Positions 1-9,517 of a stretch of DNA of 64,000 nucleotides are shown piece after piece (within the stretch, counting starts at the first letter, position 1; each line of letters opens with the position of its first letter). The translations under genes were made by a program, and so were the position numbers. Source of the DNA: Marinimicrobium alkaliphilum. Lineage in GTDB: Bacteria > Pseudomonadota > Gammaproteobacteria > Pseudomonadales > Cellvibrionaceae. The notes under the pieces were generated by a model that saw only the letters and a list, made by a program, of their open reading frames with translations, ran no database searches and had not been told where the DNA came from. The DNA lies in contig NZ_QGMQ01000004.1 in assembly GCF_003259155.1 (NCBI RefSeq), forward strand, positions 186,001-250,000, read 5' to 3'.

Positions 1-281
1 TCATCCACCAGGTTCAGGCGGTGGTGGCGACCCAGGTACAGAAAGCCCTCGCCCTGCACAAATTGTTTTTGGCGAATGGTTTTCTGCATCAGCGCCTTTT
101 CGGCGAGTTTTTTGTACACCCAGGGCTGTTTGCTGCGCACAAAGGCTTCGAGCGTCTCCAAATCGACACCCGGCGGGACGGTCAGGCGCAGGGAGCTGTC
201 CCGCTCCACCGTCAGTTGCAGGGTCTTTCGGCGCGGGCTTTCGCGCACCGGAATGGTCAGGTCATCGACGGTGACGATCAT
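1..281 (-). CDS. YgjP-like (DUF45/M48-type) metallopeptidase, N-terminal part only
   Basis: About 93 residues are present and the gene runs off the left edge. The start MIVTVDDLTIPVRES, then RKTLQLTV and a pattern of short basic strands ending in YLGRHHRLNLV, fits the N-terminal half of YgjP/WLM-like zinc metallopeptidases, which commonly sit behind type I restriction genes. The HExxH motif would lie in the missing part, so activity cannot be judged. The ATG overlaps the hsdR stop codon as ATGA (278-281), so the gene is translationally coupled to hsdR and is the fourth gene of the operon. Its role next to restriction systems is not established; processing of a subunit or a housekeeping role are both only guesses. 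Confidence 0.72.
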   Translation of the reverse strand, partial: MIVTVDDLTIPVRESPRRKTLQLTVERDSSLRLTVPPGVDLETLEAFVRSKQPWVYKKLAEKALMQKTIRQKQFVQGEGFLYLGRHHRLNLVD

Positions 282-3200
282 TCCTGCTCCAGTTTATAAG
301 AGTTGGCCTTGGCCAACTCACGCAGCTTATCCACCAGCGGCGGCACGTCGTTAAAGTCCAGTAGTTCACTGTCGACAATACGCTCGAACAGTGCCTGCTC
401 CAGCGCCTCCTGCATGGGGCGGCGGTGGGGTTGCCAGAAGGCGGAGGTTCGGACCTCCTGAATGGTGTACTCCACCAGGCTTTCGGTGAGGGTGATCAGG
501 TCCGTCTCTACCGCCATATCCGGCTGGGCCTCGCCGCATTTGGCGGCGCGTAGCATGCGGTAGAACGGCAGGTAGTGCTCCGGCACATCGGGCAAGCCCG
601 CCTCGTGCTGGGTGCTGCCGCTGTTGACCTCGTCGATAATGGATTGCAGTGCGGTAATCAGCTCGGCCCACTGCCCTTCCAGGCCGTCCAGAATGTCCTT
701 TAAGCGCTCGCTGAGTTTGCCGTAGTACACCGGGTCCTCATCCAGCTTTTGCTGAACATGGCTGCGAATGGCATGCTCCATTTCCGAGGCCACGGCCTTC
801 TGGGCTTTCTCCGGGTCGGCGTTGTAGCTGGCGGCCTGGTCGCGCACCTGATTCAGCTGCTGGCTAAAGCTGGCGTCGGTCAGGTTGACCGGGGCGATTT
901 TCGGATCGATGCCCAGGGAAATAACATGGTCATCGATCAGCTTGCGCACCTTGGCGCCCACATCCTTGCCCAACACTGGCCCGTCGCGGTAGCGGCGTCG
1001 GGCGGCGGCGTAGATCATGGCCAGTTGCTTGGCGTCCTGGGTAAAGGGCAGCGCCTCCGGGCGCGGCAGCACCAGGTCCAGGCTCTGCATAAAGGCTTTG
1101 ACCTTTACCCCAAACTCCTGGCGCAGGCGCTCGCTGTCCAGGGCCTGCACGCAAGTTTCGATATCGTTCAAGTCTTCCATGCCACGGGCGCGCAGCACAT
1201 CCACGGCACGCAGGTGGCGGTCGCGAAGGGCGGGGATTTCGTCTTTCAGGCTGCGCAGGGCGCCGTCCACGTCCTCATCGCTGTAGGCGGCCAGTGCGGC
1301 TTTCAGGTGATTGGCCACACCGTAGTAATCCACCACAATGCCGGCGGTTTTGCCAAAGCCGGTGCGGTTGACGCGGGCGATGGTTTGCAGCAGTTCCGCT
1401 TCGCGAATGGAGCGGTCCAGGTACATGACGCCTTCAATGGGCGCATCAAAGCCGGTGAGCAGCATGGACTTGACGATCAGAAATGCCAGCGGGTCGCTAT
1501 TGTCTTTGCTGGATCCTTCTTTGGGAAGCAGCGGTTTCTTGAAGCGGTCAATGGCCAAGTCTTGGGCGGCGCGGTCGGTGTGTTCGGCCCACTCACTGCC
1601 GTCGTTATTATCACCGGAGATAATGGTGGCAAACTGCAACCGGCCAATCAGCTCCCGGTAGCGCCAGGCCTGTACCAGCGCCTGCATTTTCGGGGACTTG
1701 CGACACAGTTCTTCGTCGTCCAGTGCCTTGATGTGTGGAGGCAGCAATGCCACCTCTCCCAAGAGCTCGTCGCGGGCTTTTTCAAAGGCGCCGTTGTAAC
1801 GCACCGCCGCGAGGCGACTGTAAGCCACCACCTGGGCCTTGAAACCGTTGGGCAGTATGTAGGTGACGTAGTGACGCAGCATGTCCCGCGCTTTTTCTTC
1901 AATCAGCTTGGGCGCTTCCAGGACATTGCCCTTGGTGGCGTATTTCTTCTTGATCGCCTCCAGCTCGTCGTCGCTTTTGCCGGCAAAAAAGTCTTCAAAC
2001 AACTCGTCCAGGCTGCTACCGTCTTTGACTGCGCCCTGCACCGTGCGGCCTTCGTACAATACGGGTACGGTGGCGCCATCGGCTTCCGCCTCGCGAATGG
2101 TGTATTTGTCTATAAACTCGCCAAAGATTTCGTGGGTGCGTTTTTTCTCGCCCATAATAATGGGAGTGCCGGTAAAGCCGATGCGCGCGCAATTGGGCAG
2201 GCTGGCCAGCAGGTTGGCGTGCAGGTCGCCAGCTTGAGTGCGGTGGGCTTCGTCCACCATTACCAGAATATCTTCGCTGTTGTTCAGCTGCTCAAAGTCG
2301 CCGAGCTTGCTGGCCTCGTCCCGGTATTTTTGAATCATGGCAAACACCAGCCCCGGCCCGTCCTGGCGCAGGATGTTTTTCAGGCTCCGGCTGTTTTTGG
2401 CAGTTTGCACCGCTTCGCCACTCAAGGTGGCGGTACCGGAGAGCTGCTTTTGCAGGTCGTTGCGGTCGGTGACTACCACCACCTTGAAACGGCGCAGGGC
2501 GGGGTCGGTGCGGATGCGGCGCAGGGCGAACACCATGGTCAGGCTTTTGCCCGAACCCTGGGTGTGCCAGACAATGCCGCCCCGGCGGTCGTATTCGCCG
2601 TCCTGCTTGCGGGTTTTGCCGGCTTTCAGCCGGTCAATGGCTTTGACCACACCGCGATACTGCTGGTAGCGGCACACCAGCTTGATGGTCTGGCCGCCGG
2701 TGGTCATAAACAGGGTAAAGTGGCGCACAATATCCAGCAGGTTGGCTTTATCCAACATGCCCGCCACGGTGCGCTGCTGGGGCGAGAGGCTTTTAACCCC
2801 CAGGGCTTCGGCCACCTCGGCCTCGGTGCGCTGGGGGTTATCGATGCCCGCCACGGTTTTCCAGGGCAGGTAATGGCCACTGCCGGCGGCCAGGGTGCCC
2901 ACCAGACACTCATCAAAGCAGGTGGCCAGCAGAAACTGGTTGGTGTTAAACAGCGCCGGTGCCCCTTCGTTATCGCTCACCTCCCCCTGGGCAAAACGCT
3001 GATTGGAATAGCGGCGCAACTGATCGATGGCCTCGCTCACCGGCGCGGAGCTGGCGGTGGGGCTTTTGCACTCGATCACCACTAGCGGAATGCCGTTGAC
3101 CAGCAGCACCAGGTCCGGAATCACATGCTGCTTGACGCTGTCGTGCCCCGGTGGGCACTGCACCTTGAATTGGTTGATCACCGTGAACTGATTATTGGCC

Positions 3201-3583
3201 GGGTTTTCCCAGTCGATATAGTGAATGGTGCGTGAGCGCCCGCCGTCCCAATCCGCCAGGCCGTCCACCACAAAGCCTTCGGTGACAAGTTCCGTGGCAA
3301 TCTGGTTGGCCTCCATTAGCCCCGGCGCGGCAATGCGCGACAGGGCGGACACCGCACTGCTGCTGCGCTCCTCGTCCAGCCACTCCACCTGCTCGCCATT
3401 GTCCAAAGTGCGGGTATTGATCCGTTTTAGCTGGGCGCGCAGTACGTCGGTTTGCAATACCTCGGCAAAACTATTGCGCCCGGTGGCCGCCGGGTTATCC
3501 AGGCTGCCGGGGGTAAAGGTCCAGCCCATAGCCACCAGCTGGTCGATTAAGGGCTGTTCGCTGTACTGTAATTCCGGGCCCAT
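278..3583 (-). CDS. hsdR: Type I restriction enzyme, R (motor and nuclease) subunit
   Basis: Translocates DNA with ATP and cleaves unmethylated foreign DNA in complex with HsdM and HsdS. Visible features in order: N-terminal PD-(D/E)xK nuclease (IPDLVLLVNG...VVIECKS, about residues 155-175), superfamily 2 Walker A (HTQGSGKSLTM, about 340-352), DEAH box (VMVDEAHRTQ, about 440-450), GFTGTP, and the second RecA-like lobe with QTIARVNRT. About 1,101 aa, usual for the family. I choose ATG at 3583 because AGGAG lies 7 nt upstream; an in-frame TTG six bases earlier would be too close to that ribosome site. It starts 13 bp after the hsdS stop and overlaps the following metallopeptidase gene. No frameshift or missing motif is visible, so it looks intact. 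Confidence 0.96.
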   Translation of the reverse strand: MGPELQYSEQPLIDQLVAMGWTFTPGSLDNPAATGRNSFAEVLQTDVLRAQLKRINTRTLDNGEQVEWLDEERSSSAVSALSRIAAPGLMEANQIATELVTEGFVVDGLADWDGGRSRTIHYIDWENPANNQFTVINQFKVQCPPGHDSVKQHVIPDLVLLVNGIPLVVIECKSPTASSAPVSEAIDQLRRYSNQRFAQGEVSDNEGAPALFNTNQFLLATCFDECLVGTLAAGSGHYLPWKTVAGIDNPQRTEAEVAEALGVKSLSPQQRTVAGMLDKANLLDIVRHFTLFMTTGGQTIKLVCRYQQYRGVVKAIDRLKAGKTRKQDGEYDRRGGIVWHTQGSGKSLTMVFALRRIRTDPALRRFKVVVVTDRNDLQKQLSGTATLSGEAVQTAKNSRSLKNILRQDGPGLVFAMIQKYRDEASKLGDFEQLNNSEDILVMVDEAHRTQAGDLHANLLASLPNCARIGFTGTPIIMGEKKRTHEIFGEFIDKYTIREAEADGATVPVLYEGRTVQGAVKDGSSLDELFEDFFAGKSDDELEAIKKKYATKGNVLEAPKLIEEKARDMLRHYVTYILPNGFKAQVVAYSRLAAVRYNGAFEKARDELLGEVALLPPHIKALDDEELCRKSPKMQALVQAWRYRELIGRLQFATIISGDNNDGSEWAEHTDRAAQDLAIDRFKKPLLPKEGSSKDNSDPLAFLIVKSMLLTGFDAPIEGVMYLDRSIREAELLQTIARVNRTGFGKTAGIVVDYYGVANHLKAALAAYSDEDVDGALRSLKDEIPALRDRHLRAVDVLRARGMEDLNDIETCVQALDSERLRQEFGVKVKAFMQSLDLVLPRPEALPFTQDAKQLAMIYAAARRRYRDGPVLGKDVGAKVRKLIDDHVISLGIDPKIAPVNLTDASFSQQLNQVRDQAASYNADPEKAQKAVASEMEHAIRSHVQQKLDEDPVYYGKLSERLKDILDGLEGQWAELITALQSIIDEVNSGSTQHEAGLPDVPEHYLPFYRMLRAAKCGEAQPDMAVETDLITLTESLVEYTIQEVRTSAFWQPHRRPMQEALEQALFERIVDSELLDFNDVPPLVDKLRELAKANSYKLEQE

Positions 3584-3596
3584 AAACAAACTCCTG

Positions 3597-4853
3597 TTAG
3601 CTGGCTTTGGCGGTGTCGAGAAGAGAGGTAACGCGGACGCGGCCGGTTAGCAGGTCGTCCATTAGGCCGGATTTTTGTTTTTTTAGTTTTTCGTTTTCAC
3701 GGTGATGAGAGTCCATTTTTGAGTTGATGGACTTAACCCGAGTTTCAATCTCTAGCTGTTCCGCCGCAGGCGGAACCATAACCGGATATGCTTTCAACTG
3801 CGTCGAATTTATGGATGCTAGATTTGTCGACTGTTTGGAGCTAAGCACAAAATACTTCTTTCCATAATGAGAGCCAGACCAATAAGCGAGAAAGAATGGA
3901 CTCAGCTGTTTCTTATCAACTCGCACACGAAAAACATGGTTCTGGTGAATACATTCCTCAATCTGCTCTTCCCAAACAGTTCCGCGCCCCAACTTGTCGA
4001 AGTCGCCTCCCTCGTTCATTAAGACATCGCCGTATTGCAATCTATAGCGCTCTTTCTCTTCAGCGCTAACGGTGATCGACTTAACTTCGCTCAGATCTAA
4101 ATATCCATCCTGAACATTCGCTACACGAAGGTATGGAACGCTTACACTCCTAGACTTACCTCCGCTCCCGCCCACAGTTACGCCAGATACAATATCAGCC
4201 ATGCTTCCGAGCTTAACTTCCTTCCACTCTACAGGGAAGAACCCTTGGCTGAATTTAGAATAGAGCTCGGGGGCTTGGTCGCGGGGTGGGCGGAGTTGGC
4301 CGTTGGCGTCGATGCCGCGCGTCAGCAGATCGTGCAGCAGGCCCTGCTTGACCTGCTGCAACTTGGCGATAATGGCCTCGGTTCGGCGGATCTGGGTGTC
4401 CAGGGTGTCGAGGATATTGGCGATATACTCTTGTTCTGAGAAACTAAAGCCCGGGAGTGGAATTTCGTATAGGCGCTTCGTTGATAAGTGCTTAACCGTT
4501 GTCTGTGGGGTAACTCGGTGTATTTTTTCTATTTGCGGTATTAAGTACCAAAACAAAAAACCTTGATGAATGCTTGGTGAATTTGAAGAAATCTTACAAA
4601 CACGCTGATTTAGAAGGGCTTCACGGCCCTCCCAGCGAACTACATTAAAGTCGCCATCCATGCCCACCAATAAATCACCGCTTTCAATCAGGTAATCATC
4701 CGGGTAAGGGCCGATGTAATTTACTTCGGTTTTTCCGCTCATTATGTCTCGAATTCTTACTAGCGGGATTCCATCTTCTGCCGTGAACCCAGTAGACGGG
4801 AAGGCAAAACCGGATAACACCTTGATGCTTGTCCCAACAGAGGCCTCAAACAT
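3597..4853 (-). CDS. hsdS: Type I restriction enzyme, S (specificity) subunit
   Basis: Gives the DNA target to the HsdM methyltransferase and HsdR. The 418-aa protein has two target-recognition domains (from about residue 5 and about 210, the second beginning near [15 protein letters not shown]), each followed by a long helical spacer ([23 protein letters not shown] near 150-180 and a Lys/Glu-rich helix near 375-400). I place the start at ATG 4853, which has a GGAGGGG ribosome site and overlaps the end of hsdM by 8 bp; a longer reading frame begins inside hsdM and has no support. The recognition-domain parts (about 3,700-4,250 and 4,440-4,800) are visibly more AT-rich than the helical spacers and than hsdM/hsdR, as expected for domains exchanged by recombination. 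Confidence 0.94.
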   Translation of the reverse strand: MFEASVGTSIKVLSGFAFPSTGFTAEDGIPLVRIRDIMSGKTEVNYIGPYPDDYLIESGDLLVGMDGDFNVVRWEGREALLNQRVCKISSNSPSIHQGFLFWYLIPQIEKIHRVTPQTTVKHLSTKRLYEIPLPGFSFSEQEYIANILDTLDTQIRRTEAIIAKLQQVKQGLLHDLLTRGIDANGQLRPPRDQAPELYSKFSQGFFPVEWKEVKLGSMADIVSGVTVGGSGGKSRSVSVPYLRVANVQDGYLDLSEVKSITVSAEEKERYRLQYGDVLMNEGGDFDKLGRGTVWEEQIEECIHQNHVFRVRVDKKQLSPFFLAYWSGSHYGKKYFVLSSKQSTNLASINSTQLKAYPVMVPPAAEQLEIETRVKSINSKMDSHHRENEKLKKQKSGLMDDLLTGRVRVTSLLDTAKAS

Positions 4854-7356
4854 ACCCCAACCCCTCCAAATACCCAGCCAACTGCTTCGCCGCATGATCC
4901 CGCTCTTGCTCAATCTCGGTCAGCGTCACCTGATATTTATCCCACCAGTTTTCCGCGGCGGCGATCACCTGCTGGCGCTGAGCACTAACGTAGCGCTCGA
5001 CGATGCTGTGCATATCGTTGTGCAGTATCGTTAGCAATAGTTCGGCGGCCTGGGCATTGTCCAGGGCGTCCACGCTGGCATTCAGCTCTTCCGGCAGAGC
5101 AGCCTGTTTTTCCTTGAGCTTTCTAACAGTGCCAGCGCGCTGCTTCTTCCAGTTCAATATGCGCTTTGTCAGCTCGGCGATTTCCGCCTCGCTCAGCGGC
5201 TCATTGTCGTTCTCGCTGTCATCGTCCTGATCGTCGCCGCTTTTGGGCAGCTGTTCTTCGGCGGCTTTGATCTGGCTGTCCAGCTCGGCTTTGCGGTTTT
5301 CCAGTTGGTGCAGCTCTTCCAGAAAGCCGTTTAATAAAAACTTCACCAGCTTGTGTTCCAGCGGGTCATCTTTGTTATTTTTGTCCTCCATGGCGGTGAG
5401 GATGCTGGTGCGCCAGGCGTCCACCACGCCGCGGCTGTCGCGGGCCATAAGGGTGAGAAAGTCGTATTTTTGCTGGTGCCAGAAGCCAGCGATCATGCCG
5501 CTGATTTGAAAGTCGTCCAGCAGGCCGATGGGTTTCAGGGCCTCGCTAAAACTGCTGAGCAGCTCTTTGCGCAGGGCGGCGTATTCCCGGCGCTGGGCCA
5601 GTGCCGTGATGCTCTGGCTGTGGTGTTGCCACCAGTGGTTAAAAGCGTCGCGCAGGGCTTGTTCCTGAGCCTGCACCCCGGCGTTTTTTTCGATGGCGGG
5701 TTTGATGTCCGCTTTTTGCGTGAACTGCTCGCGAAAGAGCTGGTAGCCAGGGTCGTTGGGTTTGGGCTGGAACAGGTCCTCGGGGTTTAGGCCCTGGGCC
5801 TGAAACAGGGGCCGCTTGGCGGTAATTTCCGCCTCGGGGATGCCGCCCACCAGGTGGGCGTGTACGTCGTGGGGCTCCGGCGGCGGCGCGTTGTCCGCGT
5901 AGCGGCGGATGTTCAGGTTGTAGCCGTTCTCGCGCAGGGTGCCGGTGCTGACGATGCTGGCAAAGCCGGGAATGTCCCGCCCTTCCCCTTCGGCAAAAGC
6001 TTCGTAGACGGCGGCGATTTTTTCGATGTGCTCCGGCATCAGGTAGTTTTGCGCCCGGCCCTCAAAGTATTCCCGATCGGCGTTGATAAACAGGGTTTTG
6101 CCCTGGTTGTTGGGGTGTTTGCTACTCACCTGCTGGGCGCCTTCACTGACGCGCTGGCGCAGCACCAATATGCAGGCGGGAATGCCGGTGCCGTAAAACA
6201 GGTTGGGCGGCAGGCCGATCACCGCCTCCAGCAGGTCGTGCTCAATAATACCGGCGCGGATGCGCTGCTCGTCACCGCCGCGAAACAGCACGCCGTGGGG
6301 CAGCACCGTGGCCACCATGCCGCCCTCGGCACACACCGCCAGCATATGCTGCAGGAACATCAGGTCCGCTTTTTTGCTGCCCAGGGGCACTTCGCCGTAC
6401 TGGAAGCGCTCGCGGTGCAGGGGCTGGAATACCGGCTGGCCGGTTTCATCCTCGTCCTTGCTGCCGAAGTTGATGCTGAATGGTGGGTTGGTGAGGATGC
6501 GGTCAAAGCGCTGCAGCTCGCCGCCTGTGGTATGGCGGGGCTTTTCCAGGGTGTCGTCGTTCTGCAGGTTGGCGGTGGTGATGCCGTGCAGCAGCATGTT
6601 CATTTTCGCAATGGACCAGACGGTGCCGGCGGCCTCCTGGCCGTAGCAGTCCAGCCGGTAGCCCTCGCCGCCGTGCTCGTCGATCCACTCCTTGGCGGCA
6701 ATCAGCATACCGCCGGAGCCGCAACAGGGGTCGTAAACACGGTGGTTTTGCTCGGGCTTTAGCAGCCGCACCATCATGCGCACCACTGGGCGGGGCGTAT
6801 AGAACTCGCCGCCCTTTTTACCGGCGGAATCGGCAAAGTCGCCAATCAGGTATTCGTAGGCCGCGCCCAGCAGGTCCGGGAATTCAAAGTCCCGGTCGCG
6901 CAGGCGGTATTTGTTGAAGTGGTTGATCAGCCCGCGCAGCTTGATATCCGGCAGTTTGCTTTGGCCCACCTTGCGGTTGAAGTCGATATGCTCCAGCACA
7001 TCCTGCAGGCTGGTATTGCCCTGCTCCAGACCGCCCAGGGCGGTGTTGAGGGCGTCGCCGACGTTTTTGTGCACCTCCTTGACCAGGCAGCTCCAGCGGG
7101 AGTTTTCGGGCACATAGAAGGAGTTTTTATACCAGAGCCGGTTTTCGGCGATTTCGGCGGCCTCGGTTTCGGACTTGCCCTTGGCTTTCTGGTCGGCAAT
7201 CACCTGCTCGCGGCGCTCTTCGAACACATCCGAGCAGCGCTTGAGGAACAGCATGCCGAAGATGTATTCCTTGAATTCCGAGGCGTCCATCTTGCCGCGC
7301 AGGATGTCGGCGGCGCTGAAGAGGTGGCGTTCGAGTTGGGTGAGGGTTAGGGGCAT
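4846..7356 (-). CDS. hsdM: Type I restriction enzyme, M (methyltransferase) subunit, with long C-terminal extension
   Basis: N6-adenine methyltransferase subunit. Visible: N-terminal four-helix HsdM domain ([21 protein letters not shown]), [13 protein letters not shown]-binding motif I ([10 protein letters not shown], about residue 225), catalytic NPPF (TNPPFSINF, about 290), then target-domain elements such as GVLFRGG. The methyltransferase core ends near residue 480; a further 350 residues follow, rich in charged helices ([31 protein letters not shown]). At 836 aa it is much longer than classical EcoKI HsdM (about 530) but like longer HsdM forms known in other families. ATG 7356 has AGGA 6 nt upstream; the TTG at 7386 has no better site. 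First gene of the operon hsdM-hsdS-hsdR-metallopeptidase. Confidence 0.95.
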   Translation of the reverse strand: MPLTLTQLERHLFSAADILRGKMDASEFKEYIFGMLFLKRCSDVFEERREQVIADQKAKGKSETEAAEIAENRLWYKNSFYVPENSRWSCLVKEVHKNVGDALNTALGGLEQGNTSLQDVLEHIDFNRKVGQSKLPDIKLRGLINHFNKYRLRDRDFEFPDLLGAAYEYLIGDFADSAGKKGGEFYTPRPVVRMMVRLLKPEQNHRVYDPCCGSGGMLIAAKEWIDEHGGEGYRLDCYGQEAAGTVWSIAKMNMLLHGITTANLQNDDTLEKPRHTTGGELQRFDRILTNPPFSINFGSKDEDETGQPVFQPLHRERFQYGEVPLGSKKADLMFLQHMLAVCAEGGMVATVLPHGVLFRGGDEQRIRAGIIEHDLLEAVIGLPPNLFYGTGIPACILVLRQRVSEGAQQVSSKHPNNQGKTLFINADREYFEGRAQNYLMPEHIEKIAAVYEAFAEGEGRDIPGFASIVSTGTLRENGYNLNIRRYADNAPPPEPHDVHAHLVGGIPEAEITAKRPLFQAQGLNPEDLFQPKPNDPGYQLFREQFTQKADIKPAIEKNAGVQAQEQALRDAFNHWWQHHSQSITALAQRREYAALRKELLSSFSEALKPIGLLDDFQISGMIAGFWHQQKYDFLTLMARDSRGVVDAWRTSILTAMEDKNNKDDPLEHKLVKFLLNGFLEELHQLENRKAELDSQIKAAEEQLPKSGDDQDDDSENDNEPLSEAEIAELTKRILNWKKQRAGTVRKLKEKQAALPEELNASVDALDNAQAAELLLTILHNDMHSIVERYVSAQRQQVIAAAENWWDKYQVTLTEIEQERDHAAKQLAGYLEGLGYV

Positions 7357-7386
7357 AGAACGTCCTGATTCGGGGTCACTTGACAA

Positions 7387-7795
7387 TTTCTTGTTTAATT
7401 ATCGCGGAGGCCTGGAGCTACTCCGGCTCAAATGACGCCTAATATACCATCCTGACGGCGAAGAGCGCTCATCAGTGTACCCGAATAGGCTGATTTTCCA
7501 AGGGTGCATTGAGTGATAATTCAGTGCTAAGAGATGGTGAATCTGGTCCGACAGGCGATAAGGCTATTCCGATATGTTATTGATTTCATTATTCTAATAA
7601 GCGCCTTGAGGGGTCACAGCATTCATTTACGTTCCTTGATAATTCTTTGTAGCACGGCAGATTTGAATCGCGTAGAGTCCAATTCAGGGTAGGAACCGCC
7701 CTCTCTATCATGAGCATATCCAAGGACCTTGTCCGTGCGCTGACGCACCTGACGGGTCGGTTACACATCTTCATTTATTTTCCCAGGAGCCTGCG
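7387..7795. other. Divergent intergenic region, no gene seen
   Basis: This 409-bp stretch separates the hsd operon (minus) from the matrixin-like gene (plus) and must hold both promoters. It is more AT-rich than the flanking genes. I see a short GTGCG/CGCAC hairpin near 7735-7749 but no convincing paired -35/-10 boxes, terminator or conserved small gene. The 61-codon minus-strand frame here has no ribosome site and is not called. Confidence 0.5.
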
Positions 7796-8572
7796 GTGCT
7801 ATCAGTCACACCCACACGCCTGCCTATATTCGCTTTGGTCATGAGCAGCCTTCTGCTTATGGCGTTCTCCCTGCCCGCTCACCCCAGCGAAGGTGGCTAT
7901 CGGCTCCTTGAGCTTAGCGGCACGAAAGTGAAATGGGGGGAGCGACGGCTGGGTGTGGGTGCCCGCGTCAGCTATGCCTTCGCCACGGAAGCCCTGCGCT
8001 TCGATAACGCGCACAACTGCCGCGACCTGGCGCCCATGGAAGCACTCTCCGGGGAGCGCCTCTCCATGGAAACGTTGGAACGTGAGACCGCCGCGGCCTT
8101 TAACATCTGGGAGCGCGCCGCCGGCCTGTCGTTCCATCAGGTCAGCGACCCCCAGGAGGCCGATATCATCCTCGGCGCCCAGGGCCGGCCGCGCGGGCGT
8201 GCTTACGCCAATGTCGACTATGCGCCGGATCCGGAGGGGGATGTACGCACCATCAAGCAGGCGCTGGTGTGCCTGAATCCAGAGCAGCAATGGAAGGTCG
8301 GGTTTGACGGTGATAAGAATGTCTACGATATCCGCTATACGCTGATTCACGAGATCGGCCACGCCATCGGCCTGGACCACCCCGGACCATCCGGACAGGT
8401 GATGGGCTTTCGCTACACCGAGTCCTTCGCCGGCCTGCAGCCGGGCGATCTGCGTGGTGTTCGGCTGCTCTACGGACCAGCCATGGATCGCAGCCCGGCC
8501 ATCACCGGTTTTGACACCGAACTGGCCGTCATCCACGACGAAATGTCGGTGGCCGAGCAGCGCGACGAGTAG
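7796..8572 (+). CDS. Secreted matrixin-like zinc metalloprotease
   Basis: 258-aa protein starting with a hydrophobic signal segment (about residues 9-28, ending ...SLPAHPSEGG), so it is probably exported. The zinc site HEIGHAIGLDH (near residue 186) has the three histidines of metzincins, followed by GQVMGFRY, with VMG at the position of the Met-turn. The upstream region from TAFNIWE-like (AAFNIWERAAGLSF) and ADIILGAQG is typical of matrixins/peptidase M10. Start GTG 7796 is supported by AGGAG 6 nt upstream. It stands alone, convergent with the glutaminase gene 39 bp away. Substrate unknown; degradation of external protein is the simple inference. Confidence 0.85.
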   Translation: MLSVTPTRLPIFALVMSSLLLMAFSLPAHPSEGGYRLLELSGTKVKWGERRLGVGARVSYAFATEALRFDNAHNCRDLAPMEALSGERLSMETLERETAAAFNIWERAAGLSFHQVSDPQEADIILGAQGRPRGRAYANVDYAPDPEGDVRTIKQALVCLNPEQQWKVGFDGDKNVYDIRYTLIHEIGHAIGLDHPGPSGQVMGFRYTESFAGLQPGDLRGVRLLYGPAMDRSPAITGFDTELAVIHDEMSVAEQRDE

Positions 8573-8611
8573 TTCAAAAGCACGCGAGAGCTTCGCTATT
8601 GCGTCTTGCCG

Positions 8612-9517
8612 TCAGGAAAACACTGACAGGTTCCAGCGCCGGGCCACCTTGCCGAGCATGCGTACACCCGCGATACTGTTGCCGGCGGCGTCCAGCTTCG
8701 GCCCCATGACACCGAAGCCCATACGCCCGGGCACAACAGCCATAATCGCACCGGACACGCCGCTCTTGGAGGGGATGCCGACATCGACGGCATAGCGGCC
8801 CGAGGCTTCGTACATACCGGTGAGGAACATCACCGTCAGTACAATGCGTACGTTCTCTTCCTTGATCAGCTGGCGATCCGAGCCGGGTACACGACCCTTA
8901 TTGGCCAAGACCGACGCGATGCGGCCCAGATCAATGCAATTCATCGTAAGCGCTGTCTGACGGGCGTACGGCAGTACGGTGTCTTCCTCCCTGCCCTTCA
9001 CCACGTCGTGATCCCGCATGTAGTAAAACAACGCGCGATGAAGATCAAGGGACTCACCCTTGAGCATCTCTGGGTCGTAGTCAATCTTCGGGTTGCTGGC
9101 CAGGCTACGGACAAAATCGCGCAGGCGCGAAAACCGCTCCTCACCATCGACGCCATGAATCTTCCCGGTGACGGCAATCGCCCCGGCGGTAATCATGGGG
9201 TTGGAAGCGAACCCCTTATGCCCCTCCTCCAGCGCGGCAACCGAATGGTAGGCGTCGCCATTAGGCTCCTTGCCCACGTGCCGGAAGACCTCTTCAGCGC
9301 CGCAGTCCTCCAGCGCCAGCGCGAGCGCAAGGGGCTTGGAGGCGCTCTCGATGTGAAACACCGCCTCGGCATTGGCGGCGTGCTTGACCAGGCCTGAGGT
9401 GTCCACGGCACAGATACCGAATGTGTCTTTATTGATGCAGCCCTCGTGGTCGGCATCTCGCTCCTCCTCAACGATCTGGTCGAGGAAGGCTTCTATATTT
9501 TCATTGATAGCGTCCAT
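8612..9517 (-). CDS. glsA: Glutaminase (GlsA family)
   Basis: Hydrolyses L-glutamine to glutamate and ammonia in the cytoplasm. The serine/lysine catalytic tetrad SASK (in HIESASKPL, about residue 66) of the beta-lactamase-like glutaminase fold is present, as are NPMITAGAIAV, YDPEM and the C-terminal GIPSKSGVSGAI. Length 301 aa is usual. It overlaps the ATP-grasp gene by one base (TAATG at 9515-9519), so the two are translationally coupled. That coupling suggests that glutamine hydrolysis, or removal of a glutamine-like amide, belongs to the same pathway as the ligase. Last gene of the five-gene minus-strand cluster. Confidence 0.93.
   Translation of the reverse strand: MDAINENIEAFLDQIVEEERDADHEGCINKDTFGICAVDTSGLVKHAANAEAVFHIESASKPLALALALEDCGAEEVFRHVGKEPNGDAYHSVAALEEGHKGFASNPMITAGAIAVTGKIHGVDGEERFSRLRDFVRSLASNPKIDYDPEMLKGESLDLHRALFYYMRDHDVVKGREEDTVLPYARQTALTMNCIDLGRIASVLANKGRVPGSDRQLIKEENVRIVLTVMFLTGMYEASGRYAVDVGIPSKSGVSGAIMAVVPGRMGFGVMGPKLDAAGNSIAGVRMLGKVARRWNLSVFS

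Noticed and set aside
749-3085. 778-codon open frame on the plus strand
   Set aside because: It is antisense to hsdR, which has all motifs; GC-rich third positions produce such shadows. No ribosome site and no recognisable domain.
7589-7774. 61-codon minus-strand frame upstream of the matrixin gene
   Set aside because: No ribosome site, low-complexity basic translation and no domain; it occupies the expected promoter region.
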